NCBI RefSeq assembly: GCF_013267195.1
Contig: NZ_CP053941.1
Span: 2,873,430-2,937,429, forward strand
DNA from: Halorubrum salinarum
GTDB lineage: Archaea > Halobacteriota > Halobacteria > Halobacteriales > Haloferacaceae
DNA: 64,000 nt
Direction: 5' to 3'
Position 1 is the stretch's first letter, and every line of letters starts with the position of its first letter. The translations under genes were made by a program, and so were the position numbers. Below the pieces are notes generated by a model, which saw only the letters and a list, made by a program, of their open reading frames with translations, was not told the origin of the DNA and did no database searches. This document shows, piece after piece, positions 16,946-25,038 of the stretch.

Positions 16946-17763
16946 CCGCCGAACGCCCCGAGGCTGGACTGGAGCTCGCGCTCCGGCACCGCGTCGGTCA
17001 GCTCGTAGCCCACGAGGTCGCGCGCGTCGACCGCGTACGTCGAGCCGCCGCGGTCGAGCACCAGCACGCGCCCCTTCCAGCCGCGGACGGTCCCCGCGGC
17101 CATCGTCTCGGCGACGGGGCGCTCGTCGAGGTCGAGCCCGTAGTCGAACGCGAACCGCTCGATCGGGTCGAACCGGTCGAGGAGCGCCTCCCAGGCGGCC
17201 TCGTCGACCGCCCGCCCGAATCCGTCGAGCTTCGTCGGGACGCGGACCCGGTCGACGAGGTCGTCGCCCGCGGCCAGTTCCGCCTCCACCTCGCGGGCGA
17301 TCCGCCCGTTCGGGAAGGTGCGGACGTGGGCCGCGCGGTCGGCACCCTGCTCGCGGAGCCGCGTTCCCAGCCGCCACTTCCGGGTGACGCCGACCTTGAG
17401 CACGTCGGGTGCGAACGCGGCGAGGTACATCGCGTGCGACTCGTGGCAGTCCATCTCGTCTTTCAGGCACGTGCCGGTACACCGCGCGCACACCCAGACC
17501 CCGGAGTGCTCGTCGCAGTAGGGCGCGTCCGGGGCGTCGCAGGCGACGTGGTCGCCCTCGTGGACCGTCCCCGCGCAGCGGCGCTCGCCGAGCCCGAACG
17601 CGAGTTCGGTGCCGGGGCTCGCGTCCACGAAGTCGACGGTCCCGCCGCTCGCGACGTAGAGCCCGCCCCCGATCGGTCCGCTCGCCGCGGCGATCGAATC
17701 CGCGTCCCCGTCGGACTCCGGCGGGCCGCTCGCGGCGTCCGTCTCGTAGCCGACGACCTGCAC
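16942..17763 (-). CDS. DUF2797 family protein
   Basis: Protein of 273 residues from the GTG at 17763. A cysteine/histidine cluster lies at about residues 60-115 (RCAGTVHEGDHVACDAP, YCDEH, CARCTGTCLKDEMDCHESH), suggesting one or two zinc sites. This is followed by YLAAFAPDVLKVGVTRKWR, a GIY-YIG-like stretch characteristic of DUF2797. The frame is open further upstream, but a TATA box at 17789-17794 places transcription just before the GTG and excludes the extension. It is coupled to the TRIC-like gene downstream. The biochemical role is unknown to me. Confidence 0.88.
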   Translation of the reverse strand: MQVVGYETDAASGPPESDGDADSIAAASGPIGGGLYVASGGTVDFVDASPGTELAFGLGERRCAGTVHEGDHVACDAPDAPYCDEHSGVWVCARCTGTCLKDEMDCHESHAMYLAAFAPDVLKVGVTRKWRLGTRLREQGADRAAHVRTFPNGRIAREVEAELAAGDDLVDRVRVPTKLDGFGRAVDEAAWEALLDRFDPIERFAFDYGLDLDERPVAETMAAGTVRGWKGRVLVLDRGGSTYAVDARDLVGYELTDAVPERELQSSLGAFGG

Positions 17764-17788
17764 GCTGCGAGATAGGGGGAGGCGGGGC

Positions 17789-17794
17789 TTATAG
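17789..17794 (-). promoter_or_regulatory. TATA box of the DUF2797-TRIC operon
   Basis: CTATAA on the minus strand lies 26-31 nt before the GTG at 17763, the spacing of a leaderless haloarchaeal transcript. It decides the start codon. Confidence 0.55.
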
Positions 17795-17881
17795 CCGTCG
17801 TCGGCCGCTCCGCTCGCCGCCAGTCGAGACGCGACGCGCGCTCGGCGAGGAGTTTTCCCCGCGGGCGTCGCACACGCGGCC

Positions 17882-18298
17882 ATGCTCGACGCGACGCTCG
17901 CGACGGCGGCGACGGACGACGGGGTGGTCCTCTCGCTGAGGGTCGAGAACGCGGGGTCGGCGCCGATCACGCTCGACTTCCGGACCGGGCAGCGCGCGGA
18001 GTTCACCGCGTACCCGGCGGACGAGAACGACATCGACACCGGCGGCGAGGGAGCCGACACCGGCCGGGAGGACACTGACTGGGAGGACACCGACCGAGAG
18101 GGCCCGGACCCCGTCTGGCGCTACGGCGCGAACCGGATGTTCACGCAGGCGCTCGGGAGCGAGACCGTCGCGCCCGGCGAGGCGGTCGGCTACGAGGCGA
18201 CGTGGCGGGGGCCGCCCTCCGGCACCTACCGGGTCGTCGGCGAGGCGACGGCGACGGACCGCGACGTGCGCGCGGCGGCGGTCGTCACCGTGGTGTGA
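17882..18298 (+). CDS. BsuPI-related (intracellular proteinase inhibitor-like) domain protein
   Basis: Protein of 138 residues with an immunoglobulin-like BsuPI fold: VVLSLRVENAGSAPITLDFRTGQRAEF at the start, then VWRYGANRMFTQALGSETVAPGEAVGYEATW and a C-terminal strand GTYRVVGEATA. No signal peptide is present. An acidic insertion (about residues 55-78, with repeats of the DTGG/DT-EDTD type) interrupts the domain. The founding member inhibits a Bacillus intracellular protease; protease targets here are unknown. The gene is divergent from DUF2797. Confidence 0.85.
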   Translation: MLDATLATAATDDGVVLSLRVENAGSAPITLDFRTGQRAEFTAYPADENDIDTGGEGADTGREDTDWEDTDREGPDPVWRYGANRMFTQALGSETVAPGEAVGYEATWRGPPSGTYRVVGEATATDRDVRAAAVVTVV

Positions 18299-18318
18299 CC
18301 GCGCCCGCTCCGACCGGA

Positions 18319-18326
18319 TTTTATAA
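18319..18326 (+). promoter_or_regulatory. TATA box of the small membrane protein gene
   Basis: TTTTATAA lies 26-33 nt before the ATG at 18352, a near-ideal archaeal TATA box giving a leaderless transcript. Confidence 0.6.
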
Positions 18327-18351
18327 GTGAGGCCCGCGTGGCCCTTCGGAC

Positions 18352-18801
18352 ATGCGCACGGCAGCCCTCCCCCCGGTCGTCGCAGCGGTCGTCGCGGTCG
18401 CGATCAGCGGTATCAGACGCCTCTCGCCGATCCTCCTCGAATCGCCGGTCGCGCTCCCGTCGGCCGAGACGCTCTCGACGTACCTCGTGAGCGCCCGGTT
18501 CACGGCGTTCCTGCTGGTGTACGGACTGCTGTTCGGGACCGCCCTCCTCGCCGGACTGCGCGACGGCGACACCTCCGCCACGTCGACCGCGCTGGCGACG
18601 GGCGCGAGCGCGACCGTCGCCTTCCTGCTCGGGTCGGTCGCCGTCTTCTGGTACCTCGGTCCGAACCGCGGCCCCGTCGTCACCGCGGTGCTCGCGCTCG
18701 GCGCGAGCCTCGGCGTCGGGATCCAGTTCGCGGTCGTCGCGTACGCGGGGGTCGCGCTCGGGAAGCAGCGCGGCGCGGGGCCGAGCCCGATCGTCCCCTG
18801 A
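18352..18801 (+). CDS. hypothetical membrane protein, four TM helices
   Basis: I do not recognise this 149-residue protein. Hydrophobic helices lie at about residues 5-22, 48-68, 78-98 and 108-138, with a short charged loop (GLRDGDTSAT) between the second and third. There are no conserved catalytic residues that I can see. A strong TATA box upstream shows it is expressed on its own. It is convergent with menD. Confidence 0.72.
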   Translation: MRTAALPPVVAAVVAVAISGIRRLSPILLESPVALPSAETLSTYLVSARFTAFLLVYGLLFGTALLAGLRDGDTSATSTALATGASATVAFLLGSVAVFWYLGPNRGPVVTAVLALGASLGVGIQFAVVAYAGVALGKQRGAGPSPIVP

Positions 18802-18827
18802 TCGCGTCCGGCGGGGCGCTCGCGCGG

Positions 18828-20708
18828 CTACGACGCGTCCGACTCCCGCCCGTGGACCGCGCGGTCGACCGCGGCCGCCGACGCCTCCCGGGCGCGGTGG
18901 CTGGCCTCGGCGTCGGTCTCGACCTCGACGAGGTGCGACCCCGGCGACTCGTGGGCCCGGGCGACGGCGGCCGTCACGTCCTCCGCGACCGCCGCCGCGC
19001 GCTCCGCGGGGTCGTCGCCGCGGTCGGCGAGCGCGTCCGGACGGGCGTCGATCCGCTCGTACCCGAGGCCGTGGAGCGCCGCGAGCGGCTCGAAGTCGAG
19101 CCCGTGCGGCGTCTTGAACGACTCGGTGAACGGCGGCTCGAACGACTCGATGGGGAGCTTGTGGAAGATGCCGCCGCCGTCGTTGTTGACCGCGACGACC
19201 GTGACGTCGACGTCGCAGCGGTCGACCGCGAGCAGCCCGTTCGAGTCGTGGTACAGCGCGAGGTCGCCGACGACGAGCGTGAGGTCGTCCGTCGTCCCGC
19301 TGCCCGCGCCGAGCGCGCTGGAGACGATGCCGTCGATGCCCGAGACGCCGCGGTTGCCGAGCGCGGTGACGTTCGCGGTCGTCGCCCCGACGAACCGGTC
19401 GAGGTCGCGGACGGGCATCGAGTTCGAGACGAACAGCGTCGCCGGGTCTGGGAGCGCGTCCGCGACCGCGCGGACGGCGTCGCCCTCGTGGAACGCCGCC
19501 GCGTTCGCGTCGGTCGCGGCCGAATCCCCGATCGCTTCTTCCTCGCGGGCGTGAACTGCCTGTGCGACGCGGTCCGCCTCCTCCCACTGCGCGCGCCAGT
19601 CGCCGTCTCCGCCCCCACCCGCGACGAGCCGCGAGAGGCGGGCGCAGAGCCGGTTCGGCTCGGCGACGACGAGGTCGGTCGCGGCGAACTCGGCCTCGCG
19701 CCAGCCGCCGGCGGGGTCGACCTGGTACTGGGCGGCGCCGGTCCCGGCGAGGTACTTCCGGAGCCGCTTCGAGGTCGGCGAGGCGCCGAGTCGGAGCACG
19801 AGGTCGGGGTCGCTCCAGCTCGCCGGGCCGTCGCCGGCGAGGTCGGCCGAGAGGTAGGCGTCGTAGTTACCGATCACCGGCGCGACGCGCGTGTGGCCGC
19901 CGTACCGGAGCCCGGAGAGCGGGTCGGCCAGCACGGGGAAGCCGGTCGCGTGCGCGAGCGCCGTGACGGCCTCCGGGTCGATCCCCGGCGGGTCGGCGGG
20001 CCCGGCGACGATCAGCCCGCGGTCCGCGTCGCCCAGCTCGGCCGCGAGCGCGCGCAGCTCGTCGTCGCCGGGCTCCGGCGCGCCGGGCGTCACGTCGACG
20101 TAGGGGCCGTCGCGGCCGCGTTCGGCGGCCTCCGGGAGGTCGTCCGGCACGTCGTCCGGGACCGGCGTCGGCTCCAGCGGCTTCTTGAACGGCACGTTGA
20201 GGTGGACCGGTCCCGGCTCGGCGCCCTCGGCGGCCCCGACCGCGCGCGCCACGGTGGTCCGGAGCGACCGGAGCGCCCGGTCGTTCGCGGCCGGCTCGGG
20301 GAGGTCCTTGTAGAACCGGACGGCGTCGCCGTACAGCTTCTCCTGGTCCGCGGTCTGGTTCGCGCCGGAGTCACGCAGCTCCGGCGGCCGGTCGGCGGTG
20401 AGCGCGAGGAGCGGGACGCGCGCCTCGCTCGCCTCCATCACGGCCGGGTGGTAGTTGGCGGCGGCGGTGCCCGAGGTACAGATCAGCGGCGTCACGCGGC
20501 CGGTCCGGCGGGCGCGGCCGAGCGCGAAGTACGCGGCGGAGCGCTCGTCGAGCTGTGAGAACACGCGGAGCTCCTCGTGGCCTGCGGCGGCGACGGTCAG
20601 CGGCGTCGAGCGGCTGCCCGGCGAGGCGACGACGGCGTCGACGCCCGCGGCGACGAGCTCGTCGACGAGCGCGGTCGCCCACAGGACGTTCCGGTTCGGC
20701 GCGGTCAT
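18828..20708 (-). CDS. menD: 2-succinyl-5-enolpyruvyl-6-hydroxy-3-cyclohexene-1-carboxylate synthase (MenD)
   Basis: Thiamine-diphosphate-dependent enzyme of 626 residues that adds 2-oxoglutarate to isochorismate in menaquinone synthesis. The N-terminal domain has VASPGSRSTPL and the catalytic-glutamate region FSQLDERSAAYFALG, followed by CTSGTAAANYHPAVMEA and ALTADRPPELRDSGANQT, all diagnostic of MenD. The C-terminal ThDP-binding domain has LVVGDLALYHDSNGLL and VAVNNDGGGIFHKLP. The C-terminus carries a haloarchaeal extension rich in Ala and Glu. No other men genes are in the window. Menaquinone links it functionally to respiration, including the nitrous oxide branch nearby. Confidence 0.97.
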   Translation of the reverse strand: MTAPNRNVLWATALVDELVAAGVDAVVASPGSRSTPLTVAAAGHEELRVFSQLDERSAAYFALGRARRTGRVTPLICTSGTAAANYHPAVMEASEARVPLLALTADRPPELRDSGANQTADQEKLYGDAVRFYKDLPEPAANDRALRSLRTTVARAVGAAEGAEPGPVHLNVPFKKPLEPTPVPDDVPDDLPEAAERGRDGPYVDVTPGAPEPGDDELRALAAELGDADRGLIVAGPADPPGIDPEAVTALAHATGFPVLADPLSGLRYGGHTRVAPVIGNYDAYLSADLAGDGPASWSDPDLVLRLGASPTSKRLRKYLAGTGAAQYQVDPAGGWREAEFAATDLVVAEPNRLCARLSRLVAGGGGDGDWRAQWEEADRVAQAVHAREEEAIGDSAATDANAAAFHEGDAVRAVADALPDPATLFVSNSMPVRDLDRFVGATTANVTALGNRGVSGIDGIVSSALGAGSGTTDDLTLVVGDLALYHDSNGLLAVDRCDVDVTVVAVNNDGGGIFHKLPIESFEPPFTESFKTPHGLDFEPLAALHGLGYERIDARPDALADRGDDPAERAAAVAEDVTAAVARAHESPGSHLVEVETDAEASHRAREASAAAVDRAVHGRESDAS

Positions 20709-20787
20709 TACCGCCGCTTCGGGCGCCGACGTAAATACTCCGGCGGGTTCGACCGAGCGGCGGGGGCGTGCGGGGCCGACGGCGTGA

Positions 20788-21180
20788 TCACTCCGACTCC
20801 GATTCCGATTCCCGCCCGGTCACCTTCCGGATACACGAGGAGCCGAACGGCCCGAGTTCGCCGGCGTCGAGCTCGACGAAGTGGCCCGTCGAAATCGAGG
20901 CGCCGCACCGCCGGCACTCGAAGTCGCCCTCGCGCGCGACGACCTGGCTGTCGTACTCGACGTAGGTCCTGCCCGTGCGGACGCGGAGCCGGGCGCCCTC
21001 GCGGTCGATGACGCCGCGCTTCTCGGCCGCGTCGAGGATGTCGCGGGTGAGCGCCGGGCTGGTCGTTATCGTCTCGATCCGGTCGACCGCGGCGGCGAGG
21101 TCGAGCTCCTCGCGTTCGAGGTGGGCCAGCAGCTCGACGCCGAGCTCCAGCTTCTCGTCGCGGGTCGGCGGCTCCGTCAC
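20788..21180 (-). CDS. haloarchaeal DUF5830-like zinc-finger protein
   Basis: Protein of 130 residues from the GTG at 21180 (VTEPPTRDEKLELGVELLAHLE). An N-terminal helical domain (about 10-60) is followed by a region with a CRRC motif and a further Cys near the C-terminus (GSSCIRK), which may bind zinc. I associate the opening with the haloarchaeal family DUF5830 from memory. The frame extends to 21273, but a CTTAAG element about 25 nt before the GTG suggests transcription starts just upstream of it. The end is a Glu/Ser repeat. Its role is unknown. Confidence 0.75.
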   Translation of the reverse strand: MTEPPTRDEKLELGVELLAHLEREELDLAAAVDRIETITTSPALTRDILDAAEKRGVIDREGARLRVRTGRTYVEYDSQVVAREGDFECRRCGASISTGHFVELDAGELGPFGSSCIRKVTGRESESESE

Positions 21181-21334
21181 GACCGGCGAGACGGCGCGGT
21201 CGCTCTTAAGTCGGCGGGATGGGCGCCCGGCCCGCGCCCCGAGCGGTGGGCGGTCGCGTCCGCGCGCCCCCAACGATCGTCCGCCAACCCTCGCAGACCG
21301 GCAGATTCACGTCGAGCGGACGACACCTCCGACC

Positions 21335-21700
21335 GTGGCCCGTTCCCGCGACCGCTCCCGCCGCCGCCCCGCCTACCGGCGGCGTCCGAACGAGTTCTAC
21401 TGGCTGTGGATCGCGGCGACCGCGACGTACGGTGTCGGCGACATCGTCTCCACCGTCGCCTTCCTCCGATACGTGCCGACGATCGAGGAGGCGAACCCCG
21501 TGGTGCGGTTCGCGCTGGAGTCGTTCGGGCTCTCGGGGCTCGTCGCGCTGAAGATCGCCGTCTACCTCGTGATGCTCTGGATCAGCGTCGAGGGGGCGCG
21601 AGACGGAGACGGCCTGCTGTACTACTTCCCACCGATACTGCTCACGGCGACCGGGACGTACCTCACCGCGAGCAACCTGCGGCTGCTGTGGCTCGCGTGA
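21335..21700 (+). CDS. small membrane protein, three TM helices
   Basis: Protein of 121 residues from the GTG at 21335. A strongly basic N-terminus (RSRDRSRRRPAYRRRP) precedes three hydrophobic segments: FYWLWIAATATYGVGDIV, LVALKIAVYLVMLWI and a C-terminal YFPPILLTATGTYLTASN. GDIVSTVAFL with the following NPVVRFALE is reminiscent of the DUF5658-type membrane family, which I can only suggest. A longer in-frame opening to 20975 overlaps the divergent DUF5830-like gene and is unlikely to be used. Confidence 0.68.
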   Translation: MARSRDRSRRRPAYRRRPNEFYWLWIAATATYGVGDIVSTVAFLRYVPTIEEANPVVRFALESFGLSGLVALKIAVYLVMLWISVEGARDGDGLLYYFPPILLTATGTYLTASNLRLLWLA

Positions 21701-21785
21701 GCCGGGGCGCGCCGTCCCGCCGACTCCCAGCGCCGGCTATCGCCCCGACCGACACCGACTTTCCCGCGCGGCGCCGATCGGACCC

Positions 21786-22763
21786 ATGCTCTCTGACACC
21801 CCCGGGCTCCACCACGTCACGGGGATCGTCGGCGAGGCCGAGGCGCACGCCGCCTTCTACGGCGGGACGCTCGGCCTCCGCCTGCTCCGCCGGACGGTGA
21901 ACTACGAGGACTTCCTCCAGTACCACCTCTACTTCGGCGACGCGACGGGCTCGCCGGGCTCCGTGTTCACCGTCTTCCCGGACCCGAACGCCGACCCCGG
22001 GCGAACCGGGAAGCCCGGCTACGAGGCCGTCGCCTTCGCGGTGCCGCCGGACTCGCTCGGCTACTGGCGGGACCGGCTCTCCGACCGCGGCGTCGAGGCG
22101 GACCCGCTCGACGCCGACGCGCGCCTCGGCGACCGCGGGCTCGCGCTCGCGGACCCCTCCGGGACGCGGGTCGAACTGGTCGAAACGCCCGGGCCTGACG
22201 CCGACCCGTGGACCGAGGGCCCGGTCCCCGCCGCGCACGCGATCCGCGGGCTCCACGGCGTGACCGCGCTGCCCGCCGACCCGTACGGCACGGCGAGCGT
22301 GCTGGAGACGCTCGGCTTCGAGTACGAGGCCGAGTCCGGGGACCGCGTTCGGTACCGCGCGCCGGGGGACCGCGCGGCGGTCGTCGACCTCCTCGACCGC
22401 GACGCCGCGTACCTCCGGGAGGGGCCGGGGACGCTCCACCACGCCGCGGTGCGCGTCGCGGACCGCGAGACGCTGCTGGAGTGGCACGAGCTGTTCCGCG
22501 AGCGGGGCTACGACGTGTCGCGCGTGAAGGACCGCCACTTCTTCCACTCGCTGTACGTCCGCGGCCCCGGCGGGCTCCTCGTCGAGCTCGCGACCGAGGC
22601 GCCGACCGCGGAGGGCCCGCCGGGCCCGGGGCTCGCCGACCCGGCGGCGACGGGGCACGCGACGGAGCTCTACCTCCCCCCGCGGTTCGCGGAGGACCGC
22701 GAGCTGATCGAGTCGCAGCTGCCGCGGTTCGACGGCCCCGAGTCGGGGTCCGCGGAGGAATGA
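21786..22763 (+). CDS. MhqO-like ring-cleaving dioxygenase (two-module VOC protein)
   Basis: Protein of 325 residues made of two VOC halves. The first opens with GLHHVTGIVGEAEAHAAFYGGTLGLRLL and the second with LHGVTALPADPYGTASVLETLGFEYE. Metal ligands should be His11 or His12, the histidines of GTLHHAAVRV, and the glutamate of LLVELATEAP. MhqO and LinE relatives cleave hydroquinone-type rings. Its stop overlaps the start of the next gene by ATGA, and that gene is an esterase of the MhqD type, the same pairing as in Bacillus hydroquinone-resistance operons. Substrate is inferred. Confidence 0.9.
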   Translation: MLSDTPGLHHVTGIVGEAEAHAAFYGGTLGLRLLRRTVNYEDFLQYHLYFGDATGSPGSVFTVFPDPNADPGRTGKPGYEAVAFAVPPDSLGYWRDRLSDRGVEADPLDADARLGDRGLALADPSGTRVELVETPGPDADPWTEGPVPAAHAIRGLHGVTALPADPYGTASVLETLGFEYEAESGDRVRYRAPGDRAAVVDLLDRDAAYLREGPGTLHHAAVRVADRETLLEWHELFRERGYDVSRVKDRHFFHSLYVRGPGGLLVELATEAPTAEGPPGPGLADPAATGHATELYLPPRFAEDRELIESQLPRFDGPESGSAEE

Positions 22764-23500
22764 GCCGGCGGATCCGCGGCGTCGACGGGCCGCACGCGGA
22801 GGCGACGCTCGTGACCGGCGGCGCCCCCGTCGCGGCGGCCGAGGTCGCGGTCGTGCTGGTCCACGGCCGCGGCGGCACCGCCGAGGGGCTCGTCAGGCTC
22901 GCGGACGAGTTCTACCGCTCGGGCGCGACCCTCCTCGCGCCCGGCGCGGTCCGGTCGACGTGGTTCCCGGCGCCGCACGAGGCGGCGCTGTCGGCCAACG
23001 AGCCCGCCCTGACCTCGGCGGTCGACTGCGTCGCGGCCGCGGTCGACGTCGCGCGCGACGCCGGCGTCCCGCCGGAGCGCGTCGTCCTCGTCGGGGTCTC
23101 GCAGGGCGGCGCGGTCGTCGCCGAGTTCCTGCGCCGCCGGCCCGACCGGTACGGGGGCGCGTTCGTCGTCTCGGCCGCCCTGCCGGGCGACGACCTCGAT
23201 TCGCGGGCGCTCGACGCGGCCGAGGACACCGAAGGCGACGGCACCGGGGACGGCAACGCCGGAGACCGTGGCGCCGGGAGCGACGACGACGGGTCGCTCG
23301 CCGGGACCCCCGTCGCGCTCGACAGCAGCGAGGACGACCCGTACGTGCCCGCCGAGCGCGTCCGAGCGACCGCGCGCGTCTTCGAGCGGGCCGGCGCGGC
23401 GGTCGAGTGCCGGATCGACCCGAGCGACGGCCACGGGCTCTCGGACGCGACGATGGACCGGATCGGCGAGCGGATCGCGGGACTGCTCGACGAGGACTGA
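22760..23500 (+). CDS. alpha/beta hydrolase, phospholipase/carboxylesterase (MhqD-like)
   Basis: Serine hydrolase of 246 residues. VVLVHGRGGTAEGL is the oxyanion-hole region, GVSQGGAVV holds the nucleophile (serine near residue 114), DSSEDDPYVP the aspartate and DGHGLSD the histidine. An Asp/Gly-rich loop (about 155-180) is inserted between the nucleophile and the acid residue and looks like a lineage-specific expansion. Coupled by ATGA to the MhqO-like dioxygenase, it probably acts on ring-cleavage products or related esters. Confidence 0.9.
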   Translation: MSRRIRGVDGPHAEATLVTGGAPVAAAEVAVVLVHGRGGTAEGLVRLADEFYRSGATLLAPGAVRSTWFPAPHEAALSANEPALTSAVDCVAAAVDVARDAGVPPERVVLVGVSQGGAVVAEFLRRRPDRYGGAFVVSAALPGDDLDSRALDAAEDTEGDGTGDGNAGDRGAGSDDDGSLAGTPVALDSSEDDPYVPAERVRATARVFERAGAAVECRIDPSDGHGLSDATMDRIGERIAGLLDED

Positions 23501-23542
23501 GGCGTCGCCCCGTCGAGCGGCCCCGCGCGACCCGGTCGGTCC

Positions 23543-23554
23543 CGAACGTGTTCG
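23543..23554. promoter_or_regulatory. nos-regulon palindrome, site 1
   Basis: CGAACGTGTTCG: perfect 5-bp arms CGAAC/GTTCG with a 2-nt centre, 40 nt before the ATG of the DUF2249-cupin gene. It is one of five sites of the same form in this locus. Confidence 0.6.
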
Positions 23555-23593
23555 CGCCGCCCGACATGCGGCTGCGGCGTCGACGGTCGAGCG

Positions 23594-24136
23594 ATGTCCG
23601 AACTCGACGTCAGAGAGATCCCGCCGAACGAGCGACACGACCGGATCCACGAGGCGTTCGCCGACCTGGAGCCGGGCGAGTCGCTCACGATCGTCAACGA
23701 CCACGACCCGAAGCCGCTCTACTACGAGCTGTCGGCCGAGGTCCCCGCGTTCGACGACGAGGCGTACGCGGTCGAACGCGAGGGTCCCGAGCGCTTCGTC
23801 GCGGAACTGCCGAAGGCCGAGGGCGGAGCCGAGCCGGAGGCGGTCCGGATCGCCGACCTCGACGGCGAGCCCCACGCCCGGGCGTTCCCCGGCGCGGAGC
23901 CGAAGACCGTCCGGCTCTCGCTGGACGCCGGCGAGTCGGTGGCGGAGCACGACCACCCGGACCGGACGGTGCTGTTCCACGCGCTGACGGGCGCCTTCGA
24001 CGTCGCGCTCGACGGGGAGCCCCACCGCGTCGAGGCCGGCGGGCTGCTCCGCTTCGAGGGCGATCGGACGGTGAAGCCGACCGCGCGCGAGGACGCCACC
24101 GCGCTGATCGTGCTGGCGCCGCGGGGGGAAGCGTAG
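23594..24136 (+). CDS. DUF2249-cupin fusion protein
   Basis: Protein of 180 residues. Residues 1-75 are a DUF2249 (TusA-like fold) domain: LDVREIPPNERHDRIHEAFADLEPGE, then VNDHDPKPLYYEL. Residues about 105-178 are a cupin: SVAEHDHPDRTVLFHALTG supplies two metal histidines, and the second motif is degenerate. DUF2249 genes are repeatedly found near denitrification genes and a second one lies at 31804. A copy of the nos-locus palindrome sits 40 nt upstream. A role in redox/metal handling for N2O or NO metabolism is inferred from context only. Confidence 0.87.
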   Translation: MSELDVREIPPNERHDRIHEAFADLEPGESLTIVNDHDPKPLYYELSAEVPAFDDEAYAVEREGPERFVAELPKAEGGAEPEAVRIADLDGEPHARAFPGAEPKTVRLSLDAGESVAEHDHPDRTVLFHALTGAFDVALDGEPHRVEAGGLLRFEGDRTVKPTAREDATALIVLAPRGEA

Positions 24137-24187
24137 GCGACGCGCGACTTCGGCGGCCGACGGTCCCGGAGCGGACGGCGTTCGCTC

Positions 24188-24199
24188 CGAACATGTTCG
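24188..24199. promoter_or_regulatory. nos-regulon palindrome, site 2
   Basis: CGAACATGTTCG, a perfect 12-nt palindrome, 68 nt before the halocyanin ATG at 24267. The spacing would place it upstream of the core promoter of that gene. Confidence 0.6.
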
Positions 24200-24266
24200 T
24201 CGGAATTCCCGCACGGCGAGTCGGCGCGCAGGGCGTTACAACTACCGACCGCGAACGACGACCCAC

Positions 24267-24806
24267 ATGACGGACGACACGACACTCGATCGGCGACGGT
24301 TCGTACAGGCGACGACCGCCGCGGGCGCGACGCTCCTCCTCGCCGGCTGTTCCGGCGGGGGCGACGGCGGCGACGGCTCCGGCGGCGACGGCTCCGACGG
24401 GAGCGACGGCTCGGACGGCGGCTCCGGCGACGGCGGAGACGGCGGCGACACCCAGTACCTCGGCGAGGAGCCGGACTACGGCGGCTGGATGGAAGGGGCG
24501 AACAACTACGAGCAGACCGTCGACGCCACCGGCCAAGACGAGGTCACGGTCTCGGTCGGCGCGGGGGACGGCCTCTCCTTCGGCCCGGCCGCCGTGGCGG
24601 TGAGCACCGGGACCACCGTCGTCTGGGAGTGGACCGGACAGGGCGGCGGCCACAACGTCGCCGCCGACTCGGGCGCGTTCGAGAGCGAGACGGTCACCGA
24701 GGAGGGCCACACCTTCGAGTACACCTTCGAGGAGACGGGGACGTTCACCTACGAGTGTACCCCCCACTCGTCGGTCGGCATGAAGGGCGCCGTCGTCGTT
24801 CGGTGA
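24267..24806 (+). CDS. halocyanin-type blue copper lipoprotein
   Basis: Extracytoplasmic electron carrier of 179 residues. The N-terminus has a Tat motif (DRRRFVQAT) and a lipobox (LLAGC, Cys near residue 28), followed by a Gly/Asp/Ser-rich spacer (about 29-65). The cupredoxin domain has type 1 copper ligands in GGHNVAADSG (His), YECTPHSSVGM (Cys, His and Met). Placed directly before nosZ and preceded by the same palindrome, it is a good candidate for electron donor to nitrous oxide reductase. Confidence 0.93.
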   Translation: MTDDTTLDRRRFVQATTAAGATLLLAGCSGGGDGGDGSGGDGSDGSDGSDGGSGDGGDGGDTQYLGEEPDYGGWMEGANNYEQTVDATGQDEVTVSVGAGDGLSFGPAAVAVSTGTTVVWEWTGQGGGHNVAADSGAFESETVTEEGHTFEYTFEETGTFTYECTPHSSVGMKGAVVVR

Positions 24807-24929
24807 CGCCGCGACGCGGCTGAACCGCGCCCGGGACGCCGACGCGACGCGAACACCTTTTTTCGAACCCGCGTTCCGAGCAGGGAACCGGCCGCGTTCT
24901 CACGTCCTCGGAACGCGGTCGGCGTTCTC

Positions 24930-24941
24930 CGAACGTGTTCG
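24930..24941. promoter_or_regulatory. nos-regulon palindrome, site 3 (nosZ)
   Basis: CGAACGTGTTCG, identical to site 1, centred about 45 nt upstream of the nosZ TATA box. This is a typical position for an activator in archaea. Confidence 0.65.
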
Positions 24942-24977
24942 CGCGCTTCCAGCCGCACAGCAAGCCGCTCGACGACC

Positions 24978-24984
24978 TATATAC
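24978..24984 (+). promoter_or_regulatory. nosZ TATA box
   Basis: TATATAC lies 55-61 nt before the nosZ ATG, implying a leader of roughly 30 nt, unlike the leaderless genes elsewhere in the window. Confidence 0.55.
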
Positions 24985-25038
24985 CGAACGCCGCAACGTC
25001 CGCCTGTCGCGAGGGAATCGCCGCTCGCGGATCTACCC

